Virus record (IMG/VR): IMGVR_UViG_3300029787_000028
Location: 1,346-65,137 of that record
DNA length: 63,792 bases
Reading direction: 5' to 3' (one strand)
Source of the DNA: a virus
This document shows, in pieces, positions 17,327 through 25,775 of this stretch. Within the stretch, counting starts at the first letter, position 1; each line of letters starts with the position of its first letter. The notes beneath the pieces are model-generated. The model was not told the DNA's origin, did not search any database, and saw only the letters and a list, made by a program, of their open reading frames with translations. The translations under genes were made by a program, and so were the position numbers.

Positions 17327-17517
17327 TGAATGCTGTAAAGAAAAATAAAGGAGGTAAGCTGTCAGTTAGCAATAAAAAAGTTTCTGTCTCTCCCCCATCT
17401 GGATATCACTGGATGGAAGATAGAGGTCGATACTTTCTCATGAAGGGCGAATACAAGCCACATCCTGGGGCTGTCGCAAAAGCTGAGTTCAAACTTGTAA
17501 ATCATCCAAAGTCATGA
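17326..17517 (+). CDS. Small basic protein
   Basis: 63 residues from ATG 17326, which overlaps the preceding stop (TAATG); an upstream GTG at 17314 is less likely. The segment SPPSGYHWMEDRGRYFLMKGEYKPHPGA is recognisable in many phages beside DUF6321-type genes. Lys-rich N-terminus (KKNKGGK). Role unknown. Confidence 0.7.
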   Translation: MNAVKKNKGGKLSVSNKKVSVSPPSGYHWMEDRGRYFLMKGEYKPHPGAVAKAEFKLVNHPKS

Positions 17518-17648
17518 AAACTAAAAAAGACGCTTGTTATCACAGAGTAAAGGCAGGAGAGAAGGTGTTCCCAACTGCATATGCCAGCGGAAGAATTGCT
17601 AAGTGCAGAAAGGTAGGGATTGAGAACTACGGCAAGAGCAAGAAGTAA
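17514..17648 (+). CDS. 44-residue Cys/Lys phage protein
   Basis: Read from the sequence: ATG 17514 overlaps the preceding stop (ATGA), TAA at 17646-17648. It begins MKTKKDACYHRVKAGEKV and ends IAKCRKVGIENYGKSKK. The pattern DACYxxVK...V-P-AYASGxxxKCRKVG is frequent in marine phage genomes as a stand-alone small protein. Two Cys may pair or bind a metal. Role unknown. Confidence 0.72.
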   Translation: MKTKKDACYHRVKAGEKVFPTAYASGRIAKCRKVGIENYGKSKK

Positions 17649-17966
17649 ATGCCACCAAACGTCAGAAAGACAAAAAAAGGTCTAGCTCTTAAGCGGTGGT
17701 TCAAAGAAAAGTGGAGAACACCAAGGGGCAAAAAAGGCTATAGCGGAAAGGACAGAACCTTTCGCCCTACTGTTCGTGTTTCAAAAGATACCCCATCAAC
17801 TTGGAGTGAGCTGTCTCCCTCAGAGAGAGCTAGGGCTGCAAAAGAAAAAAGAGAGAAGGGTAGGGTGTCTCGATACAAAAGAAAAACAGAGAGACAGAAT
17901 AAACGAAAGACTAGAAAAGCGGAGAGAAGAGCAGAGAGCGGCATGCGCGTAATCAAAAGTAGATAA
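17649..17966 (+). CDS. Small basic protein with KGLALKRWFKEKW motif
   Basis: 105 residues; the ATG directly follows the previous stop. N-terminal KKGLALKRWFKEKWRTPRGKKGY is a known small phage/DUF5872-like motif; the C-terminal half is an extreme Arg/Lys/Glu helix. Likely nucleic-acid binding. Last of the basic cluster. Confidence 0.7.
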   Translation: MPPNVRKTKKGLALKRWFKEKWRTPRGKKGYSGKDRTFRPTVRVSKDTPSTWSELSPSERARAAKEKREKGRVSRYKRKTERQNKRKTRKAERRAESGMRVIKSR

Positions 17967-17970
17967 TACC

Positions 17971-17978
17971 TATATTTG
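17971..17978 (+). promoter_or_regulatory. Bacteroidota-type -7 box before the head-protein genes
   Basis: TATATTTG, followed after 21 bases by ATG 18000 with an A-rich leader (AACAAACAATAACTAAAAA), the usual translation signal in Bacteroidota. A -33 TTG is not evident. Probably drives the decoration-scaffold-capsid genes. Confidence 0.6.
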
Positions 17979-17999
17979 CAAAACAAACAATAACTAAAA

Positions 18000-18392
18000 A
18001 TGGCTACTACTACTGCATCAATTACCATTTCCAGCGGTGACCTCACTGGAGATGCCTTGTCTCTTAGCTCGACAGCGACGCTTACGAAAGCTGGCACAAC
18101 TACTGGCTTGGATCAAACTACTGGCGTTGGACGCATTCTATATGGGTCTGCTGGTGTAAACACTTTGATTGCTCATGCTGCTTATACAGCAGATAAGGCT
18201 CATAAGCTTTACATCAAGAATCCAAGCGGCACAGCTGCTGAGAACATCGTTATTACCCTTGCTTCTCAAGCTATTGGTCGTCTTTACGCTGGAGACTTTG
18301 CTCTTATCCCTTGGAATGGAGACACTGACATCAAAGTCACTACTAGTGACGCTAACATGGTTGTCGAGTATCTCTTGATCTTCGAAGCATAA
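18000..18392 (+). CDS. Putative virion decoration protein A
   Basis: 130 residues, beta-rich, Ala/Thr/Ser/Gly. Shares a layout with the next protein (AHKLYIKNPSGTAAENIVITLAS...GDFALIPWNGDTDIKV...NMVVEYLLIFEA), so the two are paralogues. Position upstream of scaffold and capsid, plus composition, suggest an abundant head surface protein. Start after an A-rich leader. Confidence 0.65.
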   Translation: MATTTASITISSGDLTGDALSLSSTATLTKAGTTTGLDQTTGVGRILYGSAGVNTLIAHAAYTADKAHKLYIKNPSGTAAENIVITLASQAIGRLYAGDFALIPWNGDTDIKVTTSDANMVVEYLLIFEA

Positions 18393-18799
18393 TGGCAACG
18401 GTAAGAGTCACACTGGGACTCTCAAGTGCTGATGTCATGTCAACAGCTGTTGGTCTAAATGTGGCCACTACGCTGTCTGCTGACTCTGGCAGTATTACAC
18501 GCGCCAAAGTCAAGGGAACTGCTGCAGACACAGATGATCTTGTCGTTTACAAAGCCAACGACAAACTTGAGAACGCTTATCTCTACATCCAGAACCTGGA
18601 TCAAGAGAAAGAAAATTACATTATTGTAAGAAACGAAACTGAGTCTAACACAGCTCTTGTCGCTAAGATTGGTGGTGGTGAGTTTGCATTTATTCCTGTT
18701 GCAGTAGACAAGACATACGAATGCATTGCCACTAAGGTCAACACTCTAGTTGAATATGGCGTGTTTGGTTTAGACAACTCAGCAGTAACACTCGCATAA
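18392..18799 (+). CDS. Putative virion decoration protein B (paralogue of A)
   Basis: 135 residues. Matches protein A in order of elements: N-terminal beta segment, ENAYLYIQNLDQEKENYIIVRNE, GGGEFAFIPVAVDKTYECIA, VNTLVEYGVFGLD. Start overlaps the previous stop (TAATG). Likely head decoration; inferred from context. Confidence 0.65.
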   Translation: MATVRVTLGLSSADVMSTAVGLNVATTLSADSGSITRAKVKGTAADTDDLVVYKANDKLENAYLYIQNLDQEKENYIIVRNETESNTALVAKIGGGEFAFIPVAVDKTYECIATKVNTLVEYGVFGLDNSAVTLA

Positions 18800-18809
18800 A
18801 AATTAAAAG

Positions 18810-19154
18810 ATGGCGACATTAGCAAATCAAGGAATAGCAAGTCAGGCTTCTTTTGGTCAACTAGGCAGTGCTTTTGTGGATGACGGAGGTGCATACACCC
18901 CACCCACAGGCAAGGTCGTAGTGGCCATTCAGTGCCTGGCTGACACCACATTTACCGTTTTAACTCCAGAGGCTACAGGAGATTGTTTTGGTATAGCTGC
19001 CAGTTCTGGCGTTGGAACCAATAACGAGCTGGTTGATAGCAGCAACATTTTCCCAAAAGGCATGACCATCTTTGGACGGTGGACTGCTGTTACTGCTGCG
19101 ACTGATACTGATGGAGGTGTCATTCTGTACCTGGGGCCAGCAAAACTCAATTGA
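18810..19154 (+). CDS. Putative head decoration protein
   Basis: 114 residues, beta-rich, with GKVVVAIQCLADTTFTVLTPE and FPKGMTIFGRWTAVTAATDTDGGVILYLGP, a pattern seen in small capsid-associated proteins of marine phages. Preceded by an A-rich leader (AAAAATTAAAAG). Function inferred from composition and place before the scaffold. Confidence 0.6.
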   Translation: MATLANQGIASQASFGQLGSAFVDDGGAYTPPTGKVVVAIQCLADTTFTVLTPEATGDCFGIAASSGVGTNNELVDSSNIFPKGMTIFGRWTAVTAATDTDGGVILYLGPAKLN

Positions 19155-19172
19155 ATATAAATAACTAATTAA

Positions 19173-20294
19173 ATGGAAAATACAATTCACCTTCAAGAAG
19201 AGTCGTTTGAAAAAGCTGAGATTTTTGACACGCCAGAGCAGCTCGCTGCCAGCATGCAACAAGAGTCTCAGCCTCAAGTAGAAGCTCAACCAGAGCAGCC
19301 TGCAGAACCTGCCCCAGTGCAGACTGAAGCTGCGCCCACTGAAGAGTCTACTACCCTAGAGCAAATTACTGAAGCTGCTGATCCACAGCCTGAACAACAG
19401 GTTGCTGAACAGCCTCAAGATGATAATTATAGTGAGGAGGAAATCGAGGCTGCGGTCTACACATACCTTAGCGAAAGGCTGGGGAGAGAGATCAATAGCT
19501 TTGATGAACTTCAAACAACCCCTGCTGTCGATGAACGTGTGCAGGCTATTGCTGATTTTGTGTCTGAAACAGGTCGTAAGCCAGAAGATTGGTTTACGTA
19601 TCAATCGATGAATCCGTCTGAAATGGACGATCTGACGGTTGTACGTGTACAGATGTCACAGCAATATCCTAATCTCTCTTTTGATGAGATCAACATGCTT
19701 GTTGGCAACAAATACAAACTGGACTCCAACGTCTATGATGACAAGGATGTCCAGATGTCTACCCTTCAGTTGAAGATTGATGCAACGGACGCTCGTGGCG
19801 ATATCGAAAAGATTCGTGAGTCGTACAAAGCACCAGAAGTTCAACAAGAAGTAAGTGGAAACCGTTATGACATTGACGACAATTGGATTCAGCATGCAAC
19901 TCTCGAAACGGAAGCAATGCAGGCGCTTGAGTTTGATCTAGGCAATGACAGAACATTTACGTTTGGGCTGAACGATTCTCATAGACAGAATCTGATGCGT
20001 CAAAATTCAAACATCAATTCGTTCTTTGACAATTACGTCAATGGCGATGGCTCATGGGATTACGACAAGCTAAACTCACACCTTGCTGTGATTGATAATG
20101 TGGACACCATTGTGGCGTCAGCATATCGTCAGGGACTGGGTGATGGGCAGAAGACTGTGGTGAGCAACGCTGCGAATATCTCTACAGATACTTCGCCTAG
20201 CGCATCCCAAAATCTAAATCAGGAAAACCCTCTTGCTCAGCAGGTTAGAACTTTGCTGCGTGGAGGTAGATCCAAAACTACTTTTAACATCTAA
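19173..20294 (+). CDS. Putative capsid scaffolding protein
   Basis: 373 residues, strongly acidic, Gln/Glu/Pro/Ala-rich N-terminus (residues about 20-90 low complexity), mostly helical centre, and a basic C-terminus (VRTLLRGGRSKTTFNI). An acidic helical protein with a basic tail placed directly before the major capsid protein is the usual arrangement of phage scaffolds, whose tail binds the capsid shell. No protease domain is recognisable. Confidence 0.68.
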   Translation: MENTIHLQEESFEKAEIFDTPEQLAASMQQESQPQVEAQPEQPAEPAPVQTEAAPTEESTTLEQITEAADPQPEQQVAEQPQDDNYSEEEIEAAVYTYLSERLGREINSFDELQTTPAVDERVQAIADFVSETGRKPEDWFTYQSMNPSEMDDLTVVRVQMSQQYPNLSFDEINMLVGNKYKLDSNVYDDKDVQMSTLQLKIDATDARGDIEKIRESYKAPEVQQEVSGNRYDIDDNWIQHATLETEAMQALEFDLGNDRTFTFGLNDSHRQNLMRQNSNINSFFDNYVNGDGSWDYDKLNSHLAVIDNVDTIVASAYRQGLGDGQKTVVSNAANISTDTSPSASQNLNQENPLAQQVRTLLRGGRSKTTFNI

Positions 20295-20305
20295 GAATAA
20301 CTATT

Positions 20306-21742
20306 ATGGCTAATATTCTTTCAACTCAGCCAGTAGTCGATGCTTCTAATGCAGCGGCTAACGCGGCTGGTAACAAGCCTTCGTTTCGCATTACGCCAGA
20401 AACGTACACAACTATTGACAGTCTTATTAAGACTACCAAAGACCACGTCCTTCCAGACTTGGTTGAAACTTACGGTGATCAGGGCATCACTGGATTCTTG
20501 AAACTCACTGGCGCCATCAACGCTGGCGGAACCTCTGATCAGTTTGACTGGTGGGAGTTGGGTCGTCGTCACTCTAAGTTGGCCTACACTTCAGGCCACA
20601 CTACCATCAACGGTAGCGGTGAGACTGTGACCATCAACTCTGCCTCTGACGTTGCAAGCAATGTTCAGGCTAACGACGTTGTGATGGACGCCGCAACTGG
20701 TGCTCGCTTTATCGTCAAGTCTGGCGGGTCAGGCACTGGCTCAGCAGCTGATGTTGTTCTCGTCAAGCTCGACGACTCAGCATCTGTTGAAGACACTGAT
20801 ATCGACTCTTCTGGTGGCGGTACTTTGATCAAGCTTGGTAACATGTATGCTCAAGGCACCAACCAGCCAACAGCATATGATGACATTGGTGTTCGCAAGT
20901 ACAGCAACTCTTACATGATCGTGAAAGGTCGTTACGAAGTCAACGGATCTCAAGCCACTAACATTGGCTGGGTGAACATTGGTGGTGGCGAATACCGCTG
21001 GTTCATGAAGGGTGAGCAAGAAGCTCGCGCTAAGTTTGAGGATCAGAGAGAGATGATGTTGCTCTTTGGACAGAAGAGAGACGACGCCACTGGCACAGGC
21101 TCTAACCTCGACGACGAGCTCGCTGGTTCTGAGGGTTACTTCTCAGCTATCGAAGACAGAGGTATCGTTGTTCAAAACGCCAATGCTAACCCAATGGATA
21201 GCTTTGCTGAGTTTGACGACTTGATCTTGGAACTCGACAAGCAGGGTGCGCCTTCTGAGTACGCTATGTACTTGAACAGAAAGCAGTCCTTGGCTATTGA
21301 CGACATGCTCGCAGCTGGTATCGCAACTGGAGTGACTGCTGGTTTGCCAGCACAGTTTGGTGCATTCCAGAACGATTCTGACATGGCCGTGAAGCTGGGC
21401 TTTAAGTCATTCACTCGTGGAGGTTACTCTTTCCACAAGCATGACTGGAAGCTGTTGAACGATCCAACCTTGTTGGGTGCTGGTAACTTCTTGCAGGGCG
21501 CTATGGTGCCTTTGATGAATGTTACTGACGCTCGTTCAGGTGTCAACGTTCCTGCTCTCTCCATGTTCTACAAGGAGGCAAATGGATACTCTCGTGAGAT
21601 GGAGCACTGGGTGACTGGTGGCGGCGTGTTGGGTCACACCAACAACGGCGATGCTGGTACTGACCAGGCTGCGTTCCACTACCGTTCTGAAATTGGCCTC
21701 TGCGTTCGCGCTGCTAACCAGCACGTAATGATCAAGGGTTAA
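20306..21742 (+). CDS. Major capsid protein
   Basis: 478 residues. The order terminase-portal-scaffold-this gene, the size, and features such as WWELGRRHSKLAY, GGGEYRWFMKGEQEARAKFEDQREMMLLFGQKRDD and the C-terminal HWVTGGGVLGHTNNGDAGTDQAAFHYRSEIGLCVRAANQHVMIKG identify the main shell protein (HK97-type fold is assumed). Codons end in C more than in neighbouring genes, as expected for the most abundant product. Confidence 0.82.
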   Translation: MANILSTQPVVDASNAAANAAGNKPSFRITPETYTTIDSLIKTTKDHVLPDLVETYGDQGITGFLKLTGAINAGGTSDQFDWWELGRRHSKLAYTSGHTTINGSGETVTINSASDVASNVQANDVVMDAATGARFIVKSGGSGTGSAADVVLVKLDDSASVEDTDIDSSGGGTLIKLGNMYAQGTNQPTAYDDIGVRKYSNSYMIVKGRYEVNGSQATNIGWVNIGGGEYRWFMKGEQEARAKFEDQREMMLLFGQKRDDATGTGSNLDDELAGSEGYFSAIEDRGIVVQNANANPMDSFAEFDDLILELDKQGAPSEYAMYLNRKQSLAIDDMLAAGIATGVTAGLPAQFGAFQNDSDMAVKLGFKSFTRGGYSFHKHDWKLLNDPTLLGAGNFLQGAMVPLMNVTDARSGVNVPALSMFYKEANGYSREMEHWVTGGGVLGHTNNGDAGTDQAAFHYRSEIGLCVRAANQHVMIKG

Positions 21743-21778
21743 TAGTCTTATTGTTTAACTATTAAAACCTAGATCATT

Positions 21779-22258
21779 ATGCCTATTTACTCTCATAAAA
21801 AATCAGGAGTACTTAACACTTCAACGAGAGTTGAGGTTAAGGATGGTTTTGTTCAAAACGGCGAAGCTGTGATTGAAATTCTTCAACCAGCCAACAGCCT
21901 TGTGACAAACGCATACTACAGACAGATTGATGCAGCAGCTTTTGCCACCAATACAGATGTTGGTGTTGAGCTTGGGATTACAGAAAGCGGCAATGAAATT
22001 GCATCTGATGCAACTGACGCTGTTCTGGATGGAGGAACTTCTATTCCTGCAAACTTTATTCTTCAGCTGAACGGAGGAACTGGTGTCACTTGGAACGGAG
22101 GCTACTCCGTTGGTGATGCGTCTGGACCTGCTGTTCCAGCTGGAGATGTTTTTGCTGCAGATGATAGAACCCTTTACTTTACAGTTACCACGACTGACGA
22201 CGTAGTCAACACTCAAGGTAAATACGAAGTAATTGTTGACTTTCAACTTTTCTCTTAA
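21779..22258 (+). CDS. Putative head protein (decoration)
   Basis: 159 residues, beta-rich, Val/Ala/Gly/Thr; alternating hydrophobic strands such as TLYFTVTTTDDVVNTQGKYEVIVDFQLFS at the end. Directly after the capsid gene and just before a strong terminator, where decoration/cement proteins are usual. No catalytic motif. Confidence 0.65.
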   Translation: MPIYSHKKSGVLNTSTRVEVKDGFVQNGEAVIEILQPANSLVTNAYYRQIDAAAFATNTDVGVELGITESGNEIASDATDAVLDGGTSIPANFILQLNGGTGVTWNGGYSVGDASGPAVPAGDVFAADDRTLYFTVTTTDDVVNTQGKYEVIVDFQLFS

Positions 22259-22265
22259 TGCGAAT

Positions 22266-22305
22266 GGGTTGGGGAAAGTCCCCAGCCCCTTTGCTTTCTC
22301 TTTTT
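22266..22305 (+). terminator. Intrinsic terminator after the capsid genes
   Basis: A 10-bp stem (22266-22275 with 22279-22288, one G-T pair) closed by a 3-base loop, followed by a T-rich tract (CTTTGCTTTCTCTTTTT). It separates the capsid block from the gene at 22331. Confidence 0.85.
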
Positions 22306-22330
22306 ACAAAAACAAAAAAAACCTATAAAT

Positions 22331-22801
22331 ATGGGACACTTTGATAAGCTGCAAGCTAAAAATATTGTGGCAGCTGAGGTAAAAGCTAGATATTCACAGA
22401 TGCCAGTTGTTGCTCTTGGTGACGCTGATGCAACTTTGACTTTTGACGATCACGCAGGCAGAACAATTTTGCTTGGGGCTATTGGCTCTAACAGAACCTA
22501 CACCTTGCCTTCAGATCCAGATGATGGTGACTGCTATCACTTTGTGTATGTGAACAGTGCTGCTGAAACTGAAAATCATTTGATTTCAGCTGGCACTGGT
22601 AACGCTAGATTCTTCTCTGGTGTAATTGCTCACCTCGACACGAACGCAGACAACGTTGCTGTTTATTCTAACGGAAGCTCTAACGAGCTCTTGACGATTA
22701 CAGACACTGGATTTGCTGACATCTGGTGTGTTGCTGACGGTGCAGAGTGGAAGATCTGGGGTTACGCAATTAGCGCAACAGCTCCAGCATTCGCTGACTA
22801 A
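22331..22801 (+). CDS. Putative head decoration protein
   Basis: 156 residues, beta-rich. The segment LTFDDHAGRTILLGAIGSNRTYTLPSDPDDGDCYHFVYV and the end IWCVADGAEWKIWGYAISATAPAF resemble small virion surface proteins. It stands alone between two terminators, so it may be made in large amounts from its own transcript; the leader is A-rich (AAAAACCTATAAAT). Confidence 0.62.
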   Translation: MGHFDKLQAKNIVAAEVKARYSQMPVVALGDADATLTFDDHAGRTILLGAIGSNRTYTLPSDPDDGDCYHFVYVNSAAETENHLISAGTGNARFFSGVIAHLDTNADNVAVYSNGSSNELLTITDTGFADIWCVADGAEWKIWGYAISATAPAFAD

Positions 22802-22820
22802 TAGCTAAAGATGCTACGAG

Positions 22821-22850
22821 AAAGGCCCCATAAGGGGCCTTTTTCTTTTT
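22821..22850 (+). terminator. Intrinsic terminator
   Basis: Stem AAAGGCCCC/GGGGCCTTT (22821-22829 with 22834-22842) with loop ATAA, then TTTTCTTTTT. The stem is almost the same as that of the terminator at 24972, so the two look related. Confidence 0.92.
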
Positions 22851-22853
22851 GCT

Positions 22854-22861
22854 TATATTTG
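22854..22861 (+). promoter_or_regulatory. Bacteroidota-type -7 box directly after a terminator
   Basis: TATATTTG, with ATG 22878 16 bases downstream. The terminator-promoter arrangement resets transcription for the head-fibre gene. Confidence 0.6.
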
Positions 22862-22877
22862 CGATACCTTTAATGCA

Positions 22878-24131
22878 ATGAAAAAATTCTTCCTGTTTAA
22901 GCGTCGTGACGTTAGCGCAACGTCAGCTACAACCTCTGATACAGGAGAGGGACTGGACATCTTAGCTGTGTCTACAGACCAGTTGGCGTTTATGACAGCA
23001 TCGCTTGGGAAGGTGAACATTGTGTTCAATGATGCCACTATCTACGAGGACAGCAATCTCCTCGATGGGGAATCATTTAAAAAAACAACAGTATCTGTCG
23101 CGTGTGAGCAGGGAGGTGAGGCAGCCTTGATAGACTCTATCTTGAACTTCATCTCCTCTGATCGCGTCAAAACAAACGTCATGCGTTTTGATGCTGTCGA
23201 GGGCAAAACCAATGTCAAGGAAGCCAAGATAGAATCCTTTACAGATGTGGTGTCAGAGGTCAAGCAGCTCCCAGTTGTGACCACCACACAAGAGATTAGC
23301 AAGAGAACCTTTATTGGGGGGACAGCAGCCACGGCTTTTGGAACTGGAAATACCCTTGCAGGTATTGACTTTGGAGATGGCAACAAGCCTTTCATCGACT
23401 TTCATGAAGATGGAATTATAGCCAGTGGTAGTAATGTCAATGGCTGGGACAATGCTGGAACAGGTGGCGCTACATATGATGTAGGCAGTGGTGATATTGT
23501 AGGCACAATACCTATTGATTCGTCAACAGGCAGAGCCAACAACGGATTGGCTACAACTGCTGCTGATTTTGGGACTAGTGACAATGTCGAACTTGGTGCC
23601 ACTTACACACAGTCTGGTCCTTTTACGGCATATTGTGTTGTAGGATTGAGCACCGCTGACATAGCTCTTCAGCCTAGAATTGGTTTTGTTTTTCAGGGAA
23701 GCGCCGCCACAGGGACAGGTCAAACATTTATGCTGTTAGACGCCTTTGACAATTTAAATTTTAAATTTAAGTTTAGTGATGACAAGGGAGACTTTGTAAG
23801 TGCGAGAAAGTTGAACCCCATTATTGAAGTCGATCAGCCTGAAGCAACACAGAGGACAGCATATATATTTGTTATTAGAAGGGATGAGTTCTCAAACCTA
23901 GCTGTACACGACCACACTGGTTCTGTTGTGGCTTTTGCAACCGCGAACACAACAGGCACACAACAGCGAACAGATGGGGATGTTATTTTTGATCATATTG
24001 GCAACGGAGGGTTTGATCAAAAGTTTACAGGCAATGTTGCTAGAATTGGAATCATTCCAAAAGACATAGGCACATCAGCTGCCTCTGAGTTGGCTATCAA
24101 TTTATCAAAACGGTATACACCATCATCTTAA
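22878..24131 (+). CDS. Putative head fibre protein with ConA-like C-terminal domain
   Basis: 417 residues. N-terminal 150 residues form an attachment domain (DILAVSTDQLAFMTASLGKVNIVFNDATIYEDSNLLDG...). From about residue 165 the pattern IDFGDGNKPFIDFHEDGIIASGSNVNGWDNAGTGG...FTAYCVVGLSTAD...RTAYIFVIRRDEFSNLAVHD...GNVARIGIIPKDI is a LamG/ConA-like sandwich. Likely a capsid-mounted sugar-binding fibre, given its site between decoration and connector genes. Confidence 0.65.
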   Translation: MKKFFLFKRRDVSATSATTSDTGEGLDILAVSTDQLAFMTASLGKVNIVFNDATIYEDSNLLDGESFKKTTVSVACEQGGEAALIDSILNFISSDRVKTNVMRFDAVEGKTNVKEAKIESFTDVVSEVKQLPVVTTTQEISKRTFIGGTAATAFGTGNTLAGIDFGDGNKPFIDFHEDGIIASGSNVNGWDNAGTGGATYDVGSGDIVGTIPIDSSTGRANNGLATTAADFGTSDNVELGATYTQSGPFTAYCVVGLSTADIALQPRIGFVFQGSAATGTGQTFMLLDAFDNLNFKFKFSDDKGDFVSARKLNPIIEVDQPEATQRTAYIFVIRRDEFSNLAVHDHTGSVVAFATANTTGTQQRTDGDVIFDHIGNGGFDQKFTGNVARIGIIPKDIGTSAASELAINLSKRYTPSS

Positions 24132-24141
24132 TTAAATCCTA

Positions 24142-24969
24142 ATGGAACAAACCAAAAAGCGCCCTGGGCGGCCTAAAGCCCAACCAAAAGCTCCTGCTGT
24201 AGAAACTGCACCAGTAGCAAAAAAGACTTTGCCTATTAAGCGCAAAGAAGCTGTTAACCCTAACGCAGAGTTTGAGCTTATGCGTAAATCAGGGGTCGTG
24301 TACATGCTCCCTCAAAAGGGTGTCACTGTATTTGACTCAGATAGAGACACAGTGCGTGAGCTTCGTTTCTGCCCCAATGAGCCATCTATATGGCGAGATG
24401 AGCAGTCAGAGAATGCAACACGACAGTCTGTAATCTTTCGTGATGGCAAGATGTTTGTCCCCAAGGCGCAGCCTAATCTGCGTATGTTCATGGAGAAGCA
24501 TCCCTTTAACGAAGCTAACGGAGGAAGCATCTTCAGACTTGTAGACAAAAAGCGTGATGCAGAGATAGAGTTGAAGAAAGAGTTCTTCTTAACTGACGCT
24601 GTATCTATGGTGCGTGATAAGGACATCCAAGACCTTTTGCCAGTGGCAATGTACTTTGGTGTCAACATCAACGCCCCTGTTTCTGATATTAGATATAATC
24701 TTCTTCGTATTGCTAAAACAAAAACGCAAGAGTTTATTGAGTCATTTGACTCGCCACAGGTTAGAACTCGTTCTATTTTGCAACAAGCTGCTGACTATCA
24801 AATCATCAAGATGGCCAGCGACTCAGTCAAGTGGTTTGACAGCAACAGCATGATTGTGTCTGTGCCTGTTGGCCAAGAGCCCCTGGATGTTTTGGCAAGA
24901 TTCTGCCTAACAGAAAAAGGGTCGCCAGTCCTAGCGACACTAGAAGAAAGACTCGAACGTCTAGCATAA
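24142..24969 (+). CDS. Conserved virion-region protein with AT-hook-like N-terminus
   Basis: 275 residues. Begins MEQTKKRPGRPKAQPK: KRPGRPK is an AT-hook (minor-groove DNA-binding) motif. Then Pro/Ala-rich linker and a folded domain with RELRFCPNEPSIWRDEQ and a helical C-terminal half. Such proteins sit between capsid and connector genes in related phages; function unknown. DNA contact inside the head is inferred from the AT-hook. Confidence 0.62.
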   Translation: MEQTKKRPGRPKAQPKAPAVETAPVAKKTLPIKRKEAVNPNAEFELMRKSGVVYMLPQKGVTVFDSDRDTVRELRFCPNEPSIWRDEQSENATRQSVIFRDGKMFVPKAQPNLRMFMEKHPFNEANGGSIFRLVDKKRDAEIELKKEFFLTDAVSMVRDKDIQDLLPVAMYFGVNINAPVSDIRYNLLRIAKTKTQEFIESFDSPQVRTRSILQQAADYQIIKMASDSVKWFDSNSMIVSVPVGQEPLDVLARFCLTEKGSPVLATLEERLERLA

Positions 24970-24971
24970 AG

Positions 24972-24998
24972 AGAGGCCCTGCGGGGCCTCTTTTGTTT
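24972..24998 (+). terminator. Intrinsic terminator
   Basis: Stem AGAGGCCC/GGGCCTCT (24972-24979 with 24984-24991) with loop TGCG, followed by TTTGTTTT. It is followed within 12 bases by a promoter-like box. Confidence 0.92.
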
Positions 24999-25001
24999 TC
25001 G

Positions 25002-25009
25002 TATATTTG
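25002..25009 (+). promoter_or_regulatory. Bacteroidota-type -7 box 4 bases before a start codon
   Basis: TATATTTG; ATG 25014 begins after only four bases (TGTC). Because the terminator ends just before, transcription of the connector-tail block probably starts here on a leaderless mRNA. Confidence 0.6.
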
Positions 25010-25013
25010 TGTC

Positions 25014-25775
25014 ATGGCAAGTATTGACAAAGTATATCGAACACTAAAGAACCTAGCCAACAAAGAGCAAAAAGGTTTCATTACTCCTGCCGTATTTAAC
25101 CGTTTTGCTGTCATAGCTCAGCAGAACATCTACAACGAATTGTTTGAGGAGCTTGTAGATGCTAAAAGAATCAGTCGTCAAAACCTTGATCCAGGAAGAG
25201 ACAAGTCTGTTCGCAAAAGAACGCTTGAGGATCTATCTCCTTTTGTGGCCAGAGAGTACAATTTGCCAGTCGCCACCACTACCGCCATAAATAATGTGTA
25301 CTTCAAGCCTGCGAATTTATCTCGTATCATTTCCATAAGCAATGGGAACACAAACACGGGCGGATACAATACCAATAAAATAAACATTGAGATTGTATAC
25401 GATGTAGAAAAAATGGATAGGATTTTAGGCAGTCGCTTATCTGGTCCTACACAAGCTTTTCCAGTTGCTTTAATATCAGACGAAATCGAGGTGTATCCTA
25501 GAAATGCAGTTTCAAAAATTGACCTGATATATTATAGAACTCCTGGAGGGATTACCAGCACAGGCTCTTACACTGACTCTGATCCTCAGTGGATTGCACT
25601 AAATACTGGATCAACGCAAGAGCTGGAGATCTACGATCCTACATCCACGATTGATTTTATGCTGCCAAATCACTATGTGTCAGAGCTTGTCTACGAGATG
25701 GCAAAACTGATTGGCATCAGTTTGAATGACGCAGCATTGACGCAAGTCGCTGCACAAGAAGAAGCTAGAAGATGA
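25014..25775 (+). CDS. Head-tail connector/ring protein
   Basis: 253 residues from ATG 25014; the longer frame from 24993 runs back through the promoter box. N-terminal helical FITPAVFNRFAVIAQQNIYNELFEEL, central beta region, C-terminal LPNHYVSELVYEMAKLIGISLNDAALTQVAAQEEARR. This gene pair (with the next) before a giant nozzle gene matches the ring/adaptor proteins of crAss-like and other Bacteroidota podoviruses. Assignment is by pattern and order. Confidence 0.62.
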   Translation: MASIDKVYRTLKNLANKEQKGFITPAVFNRFAVIAQQNIYNELFEELVDAKRISRQNLDPGRDKSVRKRTLEDLSPFVAREYNLPVATTTAINNVYFKPANLSRIISISNGNTNTGGYNTNKINIEIVYDVEKMDRILGSRLSGPTQAFPVALISDEIEVYPRNAVSKIDLIYYRTPGGITSTGSYTDSDPQWIALNTGSTQELEIYDPTSTIDFMLPNHYVSELVYEMAKLIGISLNDAALTQVAAQEEARR

